Source: Lactarius indigo (taxonomy: Eukaryota > Basidiomycota > Agaricomycetes > Russulales > Russulaceae). Taken from it: a DNA stretch of 64,000 nt. How positions within the stretch are numbered: the first letter of the stretch is position 1; every line of letters begins with the position of its first letter. The stretch spans positions 1-64,000 of the forward strand of contig JAFKAC010000012.1 in assembly GCA_025766275.1 (NCBI GenBank). The letters run 5' to 3'. The position numbers and the translations under genes were made by a program. Below the pieces are notes generated by a model. The model saw only the letters and a program-made list of their open reading frames with translations. It made no database searches and had not been told where the DNA came from. Positions 22,340-34,254 of the stretch are shown one piece after another.

Positions 22340-22781
22340 TGTAATGCCATCACGACATTAGCTCAACTTGAGCTTTAATGAAGGTGACTACAACTTAGCT
22401 GAACATGTTGAAAACATATGGCACAAAGGCAATCCCAGATGTTCAAAGACACTAGGCAATTCTGGCTCTTGAGTATAAAGGCGAAGATAGAAGGAGACAA
22501 GAAGTGATGATTGAAGAAGACCAAGATGATGTATCTTGGTCTTTGCAAGCCAGATTAAATACAAGTTGAGCAGGCTTTCAAGTGCTGCTATGAGTCACTG
22601 TATGTAGCATCCAATGTATCGCAAAAACCAAGCAAATCCTAATATAACTACTACTAGTACTAGGGTCGAGTCATTCCATAACGCCTACCTCCTATCGTAA
22701 ACTCCAAGTCCATGACTAATATACCTTACAGCTGTAGTCACAACCAGTACAGTAAGGGTTCCATTATGTGCAACCGTGACA
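22340..22781 (-). repeat. Solo gypsy-family LTR, CpG-decayed relative of 21385-21912
   Basis: It begins TGTAATGCCATCACGACATT, parallel to TGTAACGCCGTCACGACATT in the 5' LTR, and ends GTGACA. The 11-base palindrome halves are kept at 22517-22527 and 22533-22543. TGCC occurs on both sides (22336-22339, 22782-22785) and may be a 4-bp duplication. Many differences from the sister LTR are CG to TG or CA changes. Confidence 0.8.
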
Positions 22782-23034
22782 TGCCCTAAACCTATGCACA
22801 GACCACCCCCTGTAGTATATAAGCTAGTGCAATCTATCAGACTGTCCCTCAGACTGTCCACTTGTGACATCTTCTCTCTTGCCTCTCAGACTGTCCACTT
22901 GTGACATCTTCTCTCTTGCCTCTCAGCTCCCTTAAGTGCCCCACCTTGCATGTGCCACTACATACTTTGAGCCAAGATGCCTCCTCTTCGCCCCTCTTGA
23001 TGCTCTCTCCATCTCTACCTTGCCTGCCATCATC
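22782..23034 (+). other. TATA box plus 37-bp tandem duplication, probable LTR or promoter remnant
   Basis: A TATA-like TAGTATATAAGC near 22812 is followed by two exact tandem copies of a 37-base unit (22852-22888 and 22889-22925), each ending CTCTCAG. The layout (TATA, then a duplicated motif ending in an acceptor-like CAG) matches the R regions of the LTR families in this window. No other part of an LTR is recognised. Confidence 0.4.
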
Positions 23035-23651
23035 TGATGAACAGACACATAAGAACTATACTCACAGTGGGACAAAGTACTGTGGTGAGATATAGAGGGT
23101 GACTGAGAAGCAGCACAGGAGGTGTCAAACAAGTGAAGCAAGATGGTAGTCTGGCACACAACAGTGAGGGAACTGATGTTACAATTGAGAGGAAGAGACA
23201 TACCTGGCACACAACAGTGAGGGAACTGATGTGGACCAGGAGCGTACAAGTACTACTACTTATACTATACAGGAGGGTGACACAACTACAAGGTAGGTAA
23301 CAGAGTGTCACAGAATACAAGGGACGCATTGTTCTACAACAGGACAAAGGAGTGTGTGTAAAGGGAACAAGGCGTGCAAGAACAAGGAAAGTCCAGACAA
23401 GGATGATATCATAGTGACATCATAATAAAGATAAGAACTAAAGGAGAACAAAGTACTGAGTACAATGAAGTGTCTGGAGTGTTCTACATGATGTCATAGT
23501 ACATGATGTCATACATGACGCAATGATTAGCGCTAGATTGTACAGATCAAACGTAAGTAATCTACAGGTCCAATTAATCTAATCTAAAGCAGTCCATGCT
23601 GCAAGTCCGGTCCGTATGAGCTGCTAAGTGCGCAAGGGTCACTTATCAACA
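23035..23651 (-). repeat. Solo copia-family LTR (minus), target duplication TCATC
   Basis: The reverse complement begins TGTTGATAAGTGACCCTTGC and ends CTGTTCATCA (617 bp), the same family as the 3160-9292 LTRs. TCATC at 23030-23034 is repeated at 23652-23656. The repeat-bracketed intron-like interval runs 23203 to 23151 (53 nt, GTATGT...CCAG). Confidence 0.92.
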
Positions 23652-23783
23652 TCATCTCCAGCTGTACCCCTCACTGTCAAGTGACAGTGAGTTCACCACA
23701 TCCAGTACAATACTGTGCAGCAAGAGCACAAAAAGACTAGCAAGACATGGGCTCTTGTCGATCACAATCCCTAGGCATGATTC

Positions 23784-26640
23784 ATGCTCAATGTTCATTC
23801 AATTCACAACTACAAGTTGATTCTGGCTGTCACCCCCCCAAGTCTTTGTAGGCCTTTTACAAGCGTCAACGTGGATATCATCACACTCAGAAAAAGGGCA
23901 GCACAAGTTATTCGAGGAGAAGTCATAGACACAGACATGGACATCCAAGTTGCATGTCATACTGACACCAATGAGCCCACTTCAGGCTCACTTCCATTTG
24001 ATTGTGCACATGCAAAGACTTGGGCAGCACCTCAACCTGATATAAATATACCATTTACTGGCACACTTAGCTCACAAAGCAAGTCTGAGCTCTTTACAAT
24101 GGCAGTGGTGCTAGGTATTCCAGTCACAGAAAAGACTCAGAAACAAGAACTTGTGTCACAAATACAGGACTATCTGGACAACAACCCCAACACCAGGAAC
24201 AGTGTACAGTTTGAACAGTTGAGTTGGCGATCAGCAAATTGAAACAAGGTGCCTTCTGTTGTTCCCACTCTCCCTTCCAGAACACCACATGAAACAGCGA
24301 CCCCTCACCAGCCACCATTGTACATTCCCTTGCACCCCTCATTTATTGCTCCACAGATGCCCTTCTCTGGTCTGCTGGCAATAGGTAGTCACCCCATGCC
24401 CTCAACATCGTCACTGCACGCCAGCCCACCTCTGGGATCTTTGTTAAGTTTTTCTCCCTTAATGACGCCCACACCATATTTCCCTCTCTCACAGGTACCC
24501 CAAGTATATGGGAAGCAGCACAATTGGCATGGCCATATGCTGCCTGTTATGCAACCTCACGCCAATATGTATCACCTGAGACCAGTGCCGGTCATGCATC
24601 ATCATCATAGGCATCACCCCAGAGAACAAGAGATTTTGTTCAGACCCATCGGTTGACTGTCAGCTTATGGTATGTATTGTTACTATACAGGGACTAGAAT
24701 AACTAATCTAATGTGTTATAGAGGGCATTACAAAAGGTGTTGGGAAGCAGGAATAGGAGTTGAGGGCTGGACAGTCAATTGTAAATGATTGATATGATGT
24801 GTTCTGGAGAGCATTAGAAACACAAGTCAGGACTCAACACCTTGAACAATTGAGATTTTAATGGATATAATCAGAAATCAGAATTGACTGGGGGAGGCCA
24901 ATCATCTGTATTTGGTTGTATTGATTTTATTGAGATCTCTGTGTTGCACACATCTCATGTCACGTCTTTCTTTCATGTTGTGCCATGTCTTTCCTTCACA
25001 TCACGTTGGATCTTTCTTCCATGTCACATCTTTCACTCTTTCACTCACTTTCTTTCACTCATTTTGTGTCTTTCTTTCCAAGTTGTGTTGTGTCTTTCAT
25101 CCCACTTAGCACCCTATTCCACAAGCTCATGCAATGAGCTTGTGTCATAACCTTTGCAGTGCCAGGGCATCTGTTCATAGTACAAGCAATAACACAGCTC
25201 CTGACTTTCGCCAGTCCACTTTTGGTACCACAACACCCACACCCAATCGTGGTGTTCACCACCACAGGGACAGCACTGACTTTGACTATTATTTGGACGG
25301 TGACATTGTTAGGTCATCTGGCATCACCCCATTTACTCCTGGAACCACAAAACGTCTCAAGACATCTTGTGATGACATCACACACCAATACAATGTGGAC
25401 CCTGCCCTGCTCAGGGAACTCGCAGGTGTATCTTAACTGTCTCCACCCATTTCAGGTTTCTGACTGTATATTAGTCCCAGAATTTGCCTGAGATGATCCT
25501 CTGCCTGGCGGCATGCCTCCTCAAGCTGGAGAAGCTATTTATCAAGAATGAATTTGATGTCCTGCTTAAATCACAGGAGTTTAGGGTATGTTTCTCATTT
25601 GGTTTTGCCATACAACCATTTCCAACCAACACATTTCCAGAATGGTTTATTGGACCAACTCTTAGTTTCCCTCCTTTTCCCCGGCATACCCACATACATC
25701 ACTGATGTGACACCATGGATGTTGGTGAGAACAATAACAATGTGTCATTTCTCATGTACTAATTGTCATCTAGTGTGTTATCAAGGAACAATGGAGAATC
25801 TTCAAGGTTCCCAAAGAGATCTTTGAAGACCTGGATTACTGTTCTTGGCTGGAGACTACTGTTAGTGACCTTCTTACCGCATGTCAGAGTGGCGTCAAGC
25901 AAAAGGTTTTGTTTCTTTTTTTGAAAGTACACCTAGCTGACACAACAATGAACAGATTGAGGCATCGTTTAGGGACAATGGCGACACAGTACATATCAGC
26001 ATTCTCATGGTGAGGCTGTTCCCAAAGGGTATCCAGAGCTCAACAGCACATCAGACGTGAATTGCCTTCCTTGTAAGTGTTGGCCTTTTTATGTGAGTAT
26101 ATTCTGACATGGACTTCAGCGATCTGTGCTTTGGGACTTCGTCCAGTTCAGTGGGCTAAAGAAGCCGGCTGGAGCACTTTGTGAATTGCATGAATGTAAC
26201 CCACTGACAACTTCATGGGAGTGGCAGGACCAAGGGACAACACATCAGACACCCCAACAGGTGATAACAGCCACAATGCAGACAACTATAACAGAAATAA
26301 TGAGGATGGTGAGGACAATCCTGATCCAATGACTCCAATCACCAGGAAGCAATATACACATCAGCAATTTTGGAACTACATCAACAACTATCTGGAGTAC
26401 ATTTGGATGGAACTCTTTGCAGATATCACAGACAGCTCTGTGAGGAGTTCCAGGATAATGCAGTACATTTTTTACTTCTCTTTTCTCATTTTCATTTCAC
26501 TGATTATACTGTTAGGCTATTCAATGAGGGATTGCAGACCAACATGTTTAATTACAAGGAGGGTTGGAAACCACCTCCTTTAGGTGAACTTTCTGCATGG
26601 CAGGAGACCCTCCACCACAGTGCATGCTGGTGATGGATGA
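23784..26640 (+). CDS. Unrecognised multi-exon gene with an N-terminal SAP-like segment
   Basis: The first exon (23784 to about 24230) contains a helix-turn-helix-like stretch near its end (SKSELFTMAVVLGIPVTEKT followed by KQELVSQIQDYL), which resembles a SAP DNA-binding motif. Later coding blocks are separated by short GT-AG introns, for example 25590-25642 and 25915-25960, with one ending in TTCAG near 26118. The blocks include FEDLDYCSWLETTVSDLL (about 25826), HISILMVRLFPKG (about 26000) and YIWMELFADITDS (about 26400). A Pro/His-rich block lies at 24249-24656. I could not fix every boundary, and the frame between 24200 and 24260 is doubtful. It may be a degenerate gene or transposon cargo. 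I do not recognise the family. Confidence 0.45.
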
Positions 26641-27036
26641 TGTCTGCACTGACTCACTGCTACTTCCCAAACCAAATGTCATATATCTGAATTGTCTAGT
26701 GTATTCACAGTACACTGGGAATAGTACATATCATAATATCAGTGCTTTTAATGCAATTGAACTGCCCATCCAAAAAAAACAAACAAACAATAAAATTGAA
26801 CTGTGAGGAAATCCAGCACCCAAGCCCTGTGTCCAAGCCAACCTCAATGAGACTGCCACAGAGTGCCAGAGCAACCTCAGTCAAAGGCTGACAGGGAGTC
26901 CAGACTGAATACCAATCCAACACTCCAAGCTGCATTGTCCACCTGTTGCTAGCACAGCCTTAAAATAGCCCTCAGATGGGCCCATGGCAAGGCCCATGGG
27001 ATTACTGAACCAGTGCCAGGGCACAAACCCTCTGAG
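26640..27036. other. Intergenic, no gene seen
   Basis: Contains an A-rich run (AAAAAAAACAAACAAACAA near 26772) and the palindromic GGGCCCATGGCAAGGCCCAT near 26980, and nothing else recognisable. Confidence 0.4.
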
Positions 27037-27841
27037 TGTTATGTCACAGTAGGGACATTTGCTCAACTTGAGCAAAGGTTGCTAGGTTGACAAAGCACTA
27101 AACGAGTTGTATTCTCTAAGTCATTCCTGACTTAGAGATCTGTCAAAGTTAGCCTGTTCTTGAGTTCAAAGAGTACCAAGTTTGAAGGGAACTTGGATAG
27201 TTTCTGATGAGAGAAGAGGAGTTTCACAACCGAGTCTTGTTCACCAAGTACTGTAAGATACAAGAAGACAAGTCTGAGGCCTACAGCTCTCAGATGTCTT
27301 AGTACTTATAGTAAAACAGAACATTAGGAGTCCGAGATACTGTAAGTAGGCAGTCCAAGTAATGACAAGTCATAGTACTGTAAATGATGAGTCATGGGAA
27401 ATATGAGGACTGTGCAATGAGTCATAAGGTAAAGAACAATAAAGCAGCCTACGTCATAGGACTGCACATCCAAGGGAACAAGTCTCTGAAACAAAAGAAC
27501 AATAGAGCTAGCATAGGGCTAGCCCCTCATATGAGTCAACAATAGAGACACACAAGTCATCTCTGAGACAACCACAGGTCCAAGAATATAAAATAGAAAT
27601 GAGTCACAATGACTCCACTGAACAATACAGCACATGCCGTCATGTGGCACCAACCAGTCACAGGACAAGGATCGTACAATAAAGAAAAATGAAATAGGAC
27701 ATAACGTGGACATAACACTGAGTAGCCTTCACATGGATAGCACTCATTTTAGCCCAAATTGGGGCCACATGGTCCTTGAATTGCTGAACTGTGAGGCAGG
27801 GCTGAACTCAATCGGCAGTGTAACACCCATGGAGCATAACA
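27037..27841. repeat. Candidate solo LTR (gypsy-like)
   Basis: The termini TGTTATG and CATAACA are inverted repeats. The first 40 bases (CAGTAGGGACATTTGCTCAA) resemble the start of the 21385 LTR family. An interrupted palindrome of AAGAC..TCTGAG type lies near 27265-27300, as in the self-priming LTRs. No target duplication is visible (CTGAG left, GAATG right), so the limits are uncertain. Confidence 0.45.
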
Positions 27842-28063
27842 GAATGAGTCAGCATAACTCATCATAGTCTTGTGACCTCTTCATATTATGAAAGCAATGC
27901 ACAAGCCTGTATATTGCAGGTATTCCAAGATTGTCTCCTACTGAATGTCTCAGATGTATTCTTGTAAGATAGGAGCAGGCTGCATCAGCACGACATGCAA
28001 GCATGTAGTCAAAATGTATATAAACTGTTGGAGTTGCAGCCACACATGACATGTAAGTGTCAG
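27842..28063. other. Short spacer, nothing recognised
   Basis: No ORF or repeat of note between two LTRs. Confidence 0.4.
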
Positions 28064-28838
28064 TGTCACGGACGCTCCATTTTTACCTTATTTTTCCGTA
28101 TTTTTGCGGATTTATTTGATGAAGATACGGACATCCAACGTTGCGTCAAATATCCAAGTCCTTATCATTAGATATGATAAGATGGTTAGTCATGTGATGC
28201 CAACATGTGCACCCACAAGCACGTGACCCTGGGATAGTAACTTCCTTATCAAGAGTTACCTCTTTAGGTCACTTTCCTCATTAGTATAGTAGTTTCTCAT
28301 TGGACGATAAGCAGAGAACATTCTAGATAGTTCTAGACTACATTGTTATAGGGTTGTGACTCATAGATAAGGACACGTCATTGTTCTGTCAGCGCTAATG
28401 ACTGTGCATCAGTCAGCACAATAGATAACGCTATTATTAGACACGACGCGTCAGCAGCTGACTCATTACTATTACATTACCTTTAGTAACAAGGTTTAGT
28501 AGTAATTCGAACTCAGCCGCAGCAGTGTATATAAACCCTCATGTAGCGTCCTGAGTGGAACCAACTTGTCCTCTTGGTTCTCCACTCAGGTACGCATTCC
28601 CTTGTATTCCCTTAACTCTTCACCAATGTTAACTTGTCCTCTTGGTTCTCCACTCAGCGTGCCACAGCGTGATCACCTTGCCTTTGGACTTGTATAAAGT
28701 CCTCAAGTGTGCATACTCTCCATTGTGATTGTACGTTCGGCGCGTGACTTGTCTCCGCGCTAGGCTTGGGTGTGCTACCAGCTCAGTTTGCTTACCTCAT
28801 CCTTGCTCTAGTTGTACGCGATAAGTCATACCGCTACA
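28064..28838 (+). repeat. Solo LTR, separate family, target duplication GTCAG
   Basis: It begins TGTCACGGACGCTCC and ends CCGCTACA (775 bp). GTCAG occurs exactly on both sides (28059-28063 and 28839-28843). A TATA-like GTATATAAACC lies near 28528. Down from it, a 27-base direct repeat (28563-28589 and 28631-28657) brackets a GTACGC...CTCAG interval of 68 nt (28590-28657) containing CTTAAC and GTTAAC branch-like motifs. Its sequence is unrelated to the copia LTRs. Confidence 0.88.
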
Positions 28839-29115
28839 GTCAGGGACGTTCAGGCCAGCTGGACTAGCAACACAATATTCTCTAAGTCAAGCTCAGTTGC
28901 TCAACTGCAGTCTCATTTTTCTACTGTTTGAAATTTATTTTCACTCTACATAAATACTTCATAGTCCTAGAGTACATACCTCAGCCGTTTCTCCCAAAAT
29001 GCTGAGTCACGCTTTCCACACTCCTACATAAACCAGCAAGTTTGCAACTGGAATCACAGAATTCTCTCACCTACTTTTCCCTGCCGTCACAGTCCCTTAG
29101 TCATCAGAAGTCACA

Positions 29116-29385
29116 CAGAGGTGGGCAACATCACATGTAATCAGCTGTCCCAGCTCACCCCCCCCCCCCCCCCCTAACATGTCACATGACATCATGTGAC
29201 TCATTGTGCGCACAAACTCGGACCTTAACTTGCCATATAACATTTTGGGAAATTAATTATGTAATTAAGTCACATGACCAGGTACATGAAAAGTAGTACA
29301 CAATGTATGCAATGCAATTTGAATCCCCAATTCCCCAAATGCCCCCCACCTCAAATGATGACTTCACCCCCCTGCCCAAGAGCCA
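29116..29385 (+). repeat. Left terminal inverted repeat of the MULE
   Basis: It pairs with 36190-36455 in reverse orientation. Shared blocks include CTTAACTTGCCATATAACAT, ATTAATTATGTAATTAAGTC and CCAGGTACATGAAAAGTAGT. A long C homopolymer (about 29157-29174) corresponds to only eight G on the right. CpG sites are largely replaced by TpG or CpA relative to the right arm. Confidence 0.9.
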
Positions 29386-29799
29386 GTGTACCCAATCAAA
29401 GTGCAAGGCTGCCCTTCCAATTGGCTACCAATACAAGACCTGTGAGAAATGCTGAAGCATCAGCAAACTTAGCATGCAAAAGAAGCGGAAACGAGAGAAA
29501 GCAGATGAAGGTCCACACCGCTCACCAGCTGTAGCTCCAGGCAGCAGTAACCCCATTGAATACATCTATGTCAGAAGTGATACAGAGCCAAGTAAAGTGA
29601 GTAGAAACTTATCTGTGTTTTTAAAAGGACTCTTACCCATCAAATTACCTAGGAAAATGTCCCTGTCCAGTTTAAGGACAAGGATGCAATCTTAAAGAAG
29701 CTAAAAAGTGTATTCAAGTCAACTGACCAGATTTTTTTTCATGGAAGTTGTGACTTACCTGCAGATCCATTGATCTCCAATAGGGCCCAAGTTCAAGCA

Positions 29800-32700
29800 A
29801 CTGCATATGAGATATGGAAGGCCACTGGCTACTGCTTCATGTGAGAGAAGTTCTGAATGCTAAAAGAAAAAGAATAACATACCCAAATAGCGTCAAAGAT
29901 AACCAATCACTGAAAAATGGCCATAAAACACGACACTGGTGTTGCCAGGATAAACACGGAAAGCAGGTGGCCCGACCGAGTCAGAAGGAAGGAGCAAAAC
30001 AGAGACACTGTGGGCATGCACTGCTACAGCTGCAAAAGCAAGTTAAATATATCATGTCGCACAAATCTGAAAAGCGAAGAAAATACATGCACAATTACCA
30101 TCTGGCTCAAACACCACATGGGACACACACCATACTATGACGTTGCACTACCCCCCGAAGCTGCTGCATTGATATGAGAAAACATAGAGTGGTTATGCCC
30201 AAATGAAATCTCAAAAAAGGTTCAATTCACATACCTGTCGATAACCACTAATCAGGTTCACGCGGCCTGGACAACAATGAGTGAGACACTCTGGAAATGA
30301 GGTACACAGCAATTACCTTCAGTAAGAACCCTTCTAGAAGAGCTCAAAGATGACGCAGCCATCCTTAATCTTCCAGCAATGGAAGGTGTTGAGCAAGTCG
30401 CATGGGTGATGATGAAGATAATGATGGCACTTCACGGAACAATTGTCGAAATCGGAATGGATGCTACCTGTAAGAAACACATCAAGCATCAGATATAGAT
30501 GTGCTAACAAAAAAAAATAGACAATACAAATTCTAAACACCTCGAGCTGTATACCATCCTCAGAGAGTATGACAATGCTAGATTCCCACTGTCATATTGT
30601 CTCTTGATGATGGCTACCTCAGTAGAAGACCAAAAACATACCAGGGCACTAGAGGCTTGGGCAACAATCTTGCATGATGAATACGGTGTGTTCCCGAAGT
30701 TTGTCCACACAAACAAAGACATGGCTGAAATTGGTACAAGTCAACGTGTTTGGCCAGAGGCAAAACACCAACTCTGTTGGTGGCATCAGTGTGAAGCAAT
30801 CAAAAGGTGGCTTAAAGGAAACCTACCCACCTCACCATATAATGGTCATCGGGCTGCACATAAATACCTATTCATTGATCTCACCTTCAAACCCTATGGC
30901 CGCATGGATCAAAATGACTGTAAAGGAAGTGTTCCTGGAGAGATCCATGAACAAGATGTACAAAGTGAGAACATGAACACAGCACTGACCAGTGGAGGTC
31001 CTAATTCTATTAAGCTTCGCATTCCTGCCCTAAGCCAGAGCAGTCGAAACCTAGAGGGTAGCCAAGGTGTTCAGAACGCGAGCAGTTGCTGTGGATCACT
31101 AGAGAACCTTGCTCGTTTGGTTGAGGGTGTGGGAGGGAAAGTGGGTGAGCCAACACTTGCTGTCGCTCATCCTGAACTGCTGAAAAATGTGCGCACTCAG
31201 ATACAGATGTGGAAGGGAACGCAGGCAAGCCAACACTTGCTGTCACTCACCTAACAGTGCTGGAAAACCTTGCATGATCGATCTTGAGCATGGGAGGAAA
31301 CCCTGGTAAGTGTAAGTATACCTTACCCAAACACGCTCCAATCATGCCAATCATCAAGCTTCTACTTTCGCACACATCAACACTCTGGAATGTTTCAGAC
31401 ACATTTCAGAGGCTCAGGTTCAGGGAGACCAGTTAAATAGAGCGACCCCAACCAATGGTCGCTCACTCTCTCCTTTTCCCTTTTCTTTATCTTATCTCCC
31501 TCTCCTCTTGTTCATGCATCTGTACCCGCGATTCCCACTGCTTGAGGAATATATCAAAGTCTTAACTCAGCTTTGGCCTGTTCCAAGTGGCATTGGCCTC
31601 ACGCTGGTGTTACAGTAAGTTGACACTTGTTGTCATCTGCCCTGAGTTGCTAGAAAGACATGCCTGATCAGACACAGACACGGAGGGGAACCTGAGTGGG
31701 CCAATACTTACCGACGCCCACCTTGCGCTGCTGAACACCATTGCACACTCAATCACGGGCCCAGGAGGAAGCACGAATGGACCACTTGCATGTGGTCGCC
31801 CCGAATTGCCACCGGTTCCTGCACATTCACTCACAGGTGTGGGAGAAAAGCCAGGAGCTGACACACCTACAAGCAGCTGCTTTGTGTTGTTGGAAATCCT
31901 TTTGCGTTGTGCTGTGGGCATAGGGGATAACATGGGCGCACCCACACTTGCTGGCAGTTGTCCCAGTCCATGGGCTCGCAGTCCTGCTTGGGATGATGGG
32001 GTTCAGGTCACGGAAACAAAAGAAAAAGAAAATAAGAAACTTACAATCCAAATCCCTGCTGCTTTGATGATTCATAAACCTGGTCCAATCGTCGAAGTTG
32101 AGTCAGGCCCTGATAAAGAGACAGCAACCGGATGACACACCTTTTGCCTGGTCAAACAATGCACAGCCATTGTTGATATGATAGAGCACCATTTCTGTGC
32201 GCACCCGCTTATCCCAGGGTATTTGGCTCCGACCCCTGAAGGGATTAAGGTGTGGGCTGTGAAGCAAACATATCAGTTCTGTGTTTTCCATGACTTGCCA
32301 AACTTATGGGCCTACCTGTGGGAAAACTGGTATCGGTGCAGGAGGTGGGAGCTGTGGGCATGGAGCGCAGACCCAAGGGAGATACCACACCTAAAAATGA
32401 CAATGTTTGTCTAGGTACAGTGAGTAATGAGCAACCCTCTATTTGATAGCAAGAATGCGTTACTCACCTTTTGAATCTTGTGTAGTTGGCAGTGCATGAA
32501 GGAAGACTATCTCAGCCATTTCAGTCTGCCCCACCTCAACTTACTCACATGGGTCTTGCTTACAAAACTCATGCCAACATACTACCGAAAAATTGAAGTC
32601 GTATTCAACAACATCGGCCGCTTTTGTGAACTGCCTAAGTGGAGAAAGGACTTCAAGGCTGAGTGGAAAAAGGCCATGAGAACACCAATTACAATGCCAT

Positions 32701-33330
32701 TAAATGAGAGATACTGACCGGATGTCAAATGATTTGTTTGCACGTGCCCACACTTTGTTGTGAGTCGATTCCTGATATGCAAGCATTTAGTTCAGCAATT
32801 CCACCTGGTTGACAACACAAAACTGGACCTCACCTTTTTGGTCCCATCTCTCCCTCAAGCCCCTTGCAATGGCCACAGTGAGAATCGAGGAAGATCGTTC
32901 AACGACCGGTGATGGTGATGGCAACAATAAGGTATATACTCGACTGAACACAGCTGAAAATGAAGTGGATGACTTGAATCCTCAGTCCAACAACGACAAC
33001 GACAACACACTGATCGATACTGGAGGCAACGTTGAGAAAAAGATGGTTAAAGAAGAAATGGAAAATTACATACACATCATCTGAGAATTCTGCGATGGCC
33101 TCGAATACCAAGTCAAGTTTCAAGACCACCAGTTTTTGAGGACGCTGGAAAAGGAGGGTGCCGGGTTCCTCAAGCTCATGCAAAACTGTCTTAGTTGAGA
33201 AAGACATTTGAATTCAAGTCGGGTTGCCTCCCCATTGACATGGGAAAGGTCAACCGCGAGTGCACTATTTTATTGATCACATCCATGCCATGATTGCGAC
33301 ACCTGATACAACACATGGCTCAATTTTTAA
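29800..33330 (+). pseudogene. MULE transposase: zinc-binding N-terminus, DDE core, SWIM finger (degenerate)
   Basis: Readable blocks in order: an N-terminal Cys/His region (30030-30175: YSCKSKLNISC, LKHHMGHTPYYDVALP); the first catalytic Asp in VEIGMDAT (about 30455); a 51-nt intron (30470-30520, branch GCTAAC) splitting the next Tyr codon; the second-Asp block near 30710, which reads HTNKDMAEI here, so the expected Asp may be Asn; CWWH near 30780; and a C-terminal domain from 32140 (HFCAHPLIPGY, LWAYLWENWYR) to the SWIM finger CTCPHF...CKH near 32735-32780. In-frame TGA codons lie at 30175, 30298, 32133, 32715, 32730, 33082 and 33196. Repeats interrupt 31100-31960, and there is a frameshift near 32825. 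It would cut and paste at its own TIRs in the nucleus. Confidence 0.85.
31100..31960 (+). repeat. Diverged repeats of roughly 90-100 bp inside the MULE
   Basis: Variants of a block containing GAGCCAACACTTGCTGTCGC, then CATCCTGAACTGCTG, then a GTGGGAGGGAA-like word recur near 31145, 31225, 31620, 31700, 31800 and 31930. They interrupt the transposase between its core and C-terminal domain. ORFs across them are not credible. Confidence 0.55.
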
Positions 33331-33499
33331 GTAATACAGTATACTTCCTTATGTGCCAGATGTTCTCCAACATATTTTTAGTCATAAATATACCTGTGGC
33401 TGAAATTACTTGACTCATAACATGGCACATGGTGAACGACATATAAGTTACTTGTATGGGATGAGACAAGTGTGGGCATAATGCAACAAGACCCTGCTC

Positions 33500-34125
33500 T
33501 GTTGATAAGTGACCCCTGCACACTTAGTGGCTCGTATGGACCGGACTTGCAGCATGGACTGCTTTAGATTAGATATACAGGACTTGTAGATTAGATACTG
33601 TTTGATCTGTACAATCTGGACTTATCGTTGCATCATCTATGACATCACTGTACTTCTATGACATCATACATCCAGACTCTGCGTTGTATAACACCTTTGT
33701 ACTTTCCTTTGTTCCGTACTTAGCTTTATCTTTATTATGATGTCACTATGATATCATTTGCTTCTGGACTCTCCTTATTCTTTCTTCCCTTGTTCTCAGA
33801 ACGTCCACTCCTTTGTCTGTTTGTAGAACAATACTTCCTTGTACTGCGTGACTTAAGTGTTACATCCCTTGTACAGTGTCACTACCAGAAAGTGTATAAG
33901 TAGAGTACCATGTACGCTCCTGGTCCACATCAGTTCTCACTGCTTGTGTGCCAGGTAAGCCTCTTCCCTCTAATGTAACAATATCAGTTCTCACTGCTTG
34001 TGTGCCAGACAACCTCTTGCTTCACTCTGCTTGCACTCCCTGTTGCTGCCTTTTAGCCACCCTTGATATCTCACCACAGTCTCCTTTGTCACTGTGAGTA
34101 TCATCTCTATGTGTGCTGTTCATCA
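33500..34125 (+). repeat. Solo copia-family LTR, target duplication TGCTC
   Basis: It begins TGTTGATAAGTGACCCCTGC and ends CTGTTCATCA (626 bp). TGCTC flanks both ends exactly (33495-33499 and 34126-34130). The repeat-bracketed interval is 33955-34008 (54 nt, GTAAGC...CCAG). Confidence 0.95.
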
Positions 34126-34254
34126 TGCTCCCCATGAATAAACAATAGTACGCTAAGTCCCATGAGCCCACAAAGAAAAAAGAAAAGAAAAGATAATGGA
34201 ATAAACTATAGTACACCAAGTCCTATGAACTCTCAAAGAGTAAAGTAATATAAG

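Noticed and set aside
27032..27846. Target duplication for the 27037-27841 LTR
   Set aside because: The flanks CTGAG and GAATG do not match, so only the LTR-like termini are claimed.
29100..29125. hAT element, because the left tip reads CAGAGGTGGGCAA
   Set aside because: The encoded transposase remnants are MULE with a SWIM finger, and no 8-bp duplication supports hAT. The tip resemblance is insufficient.
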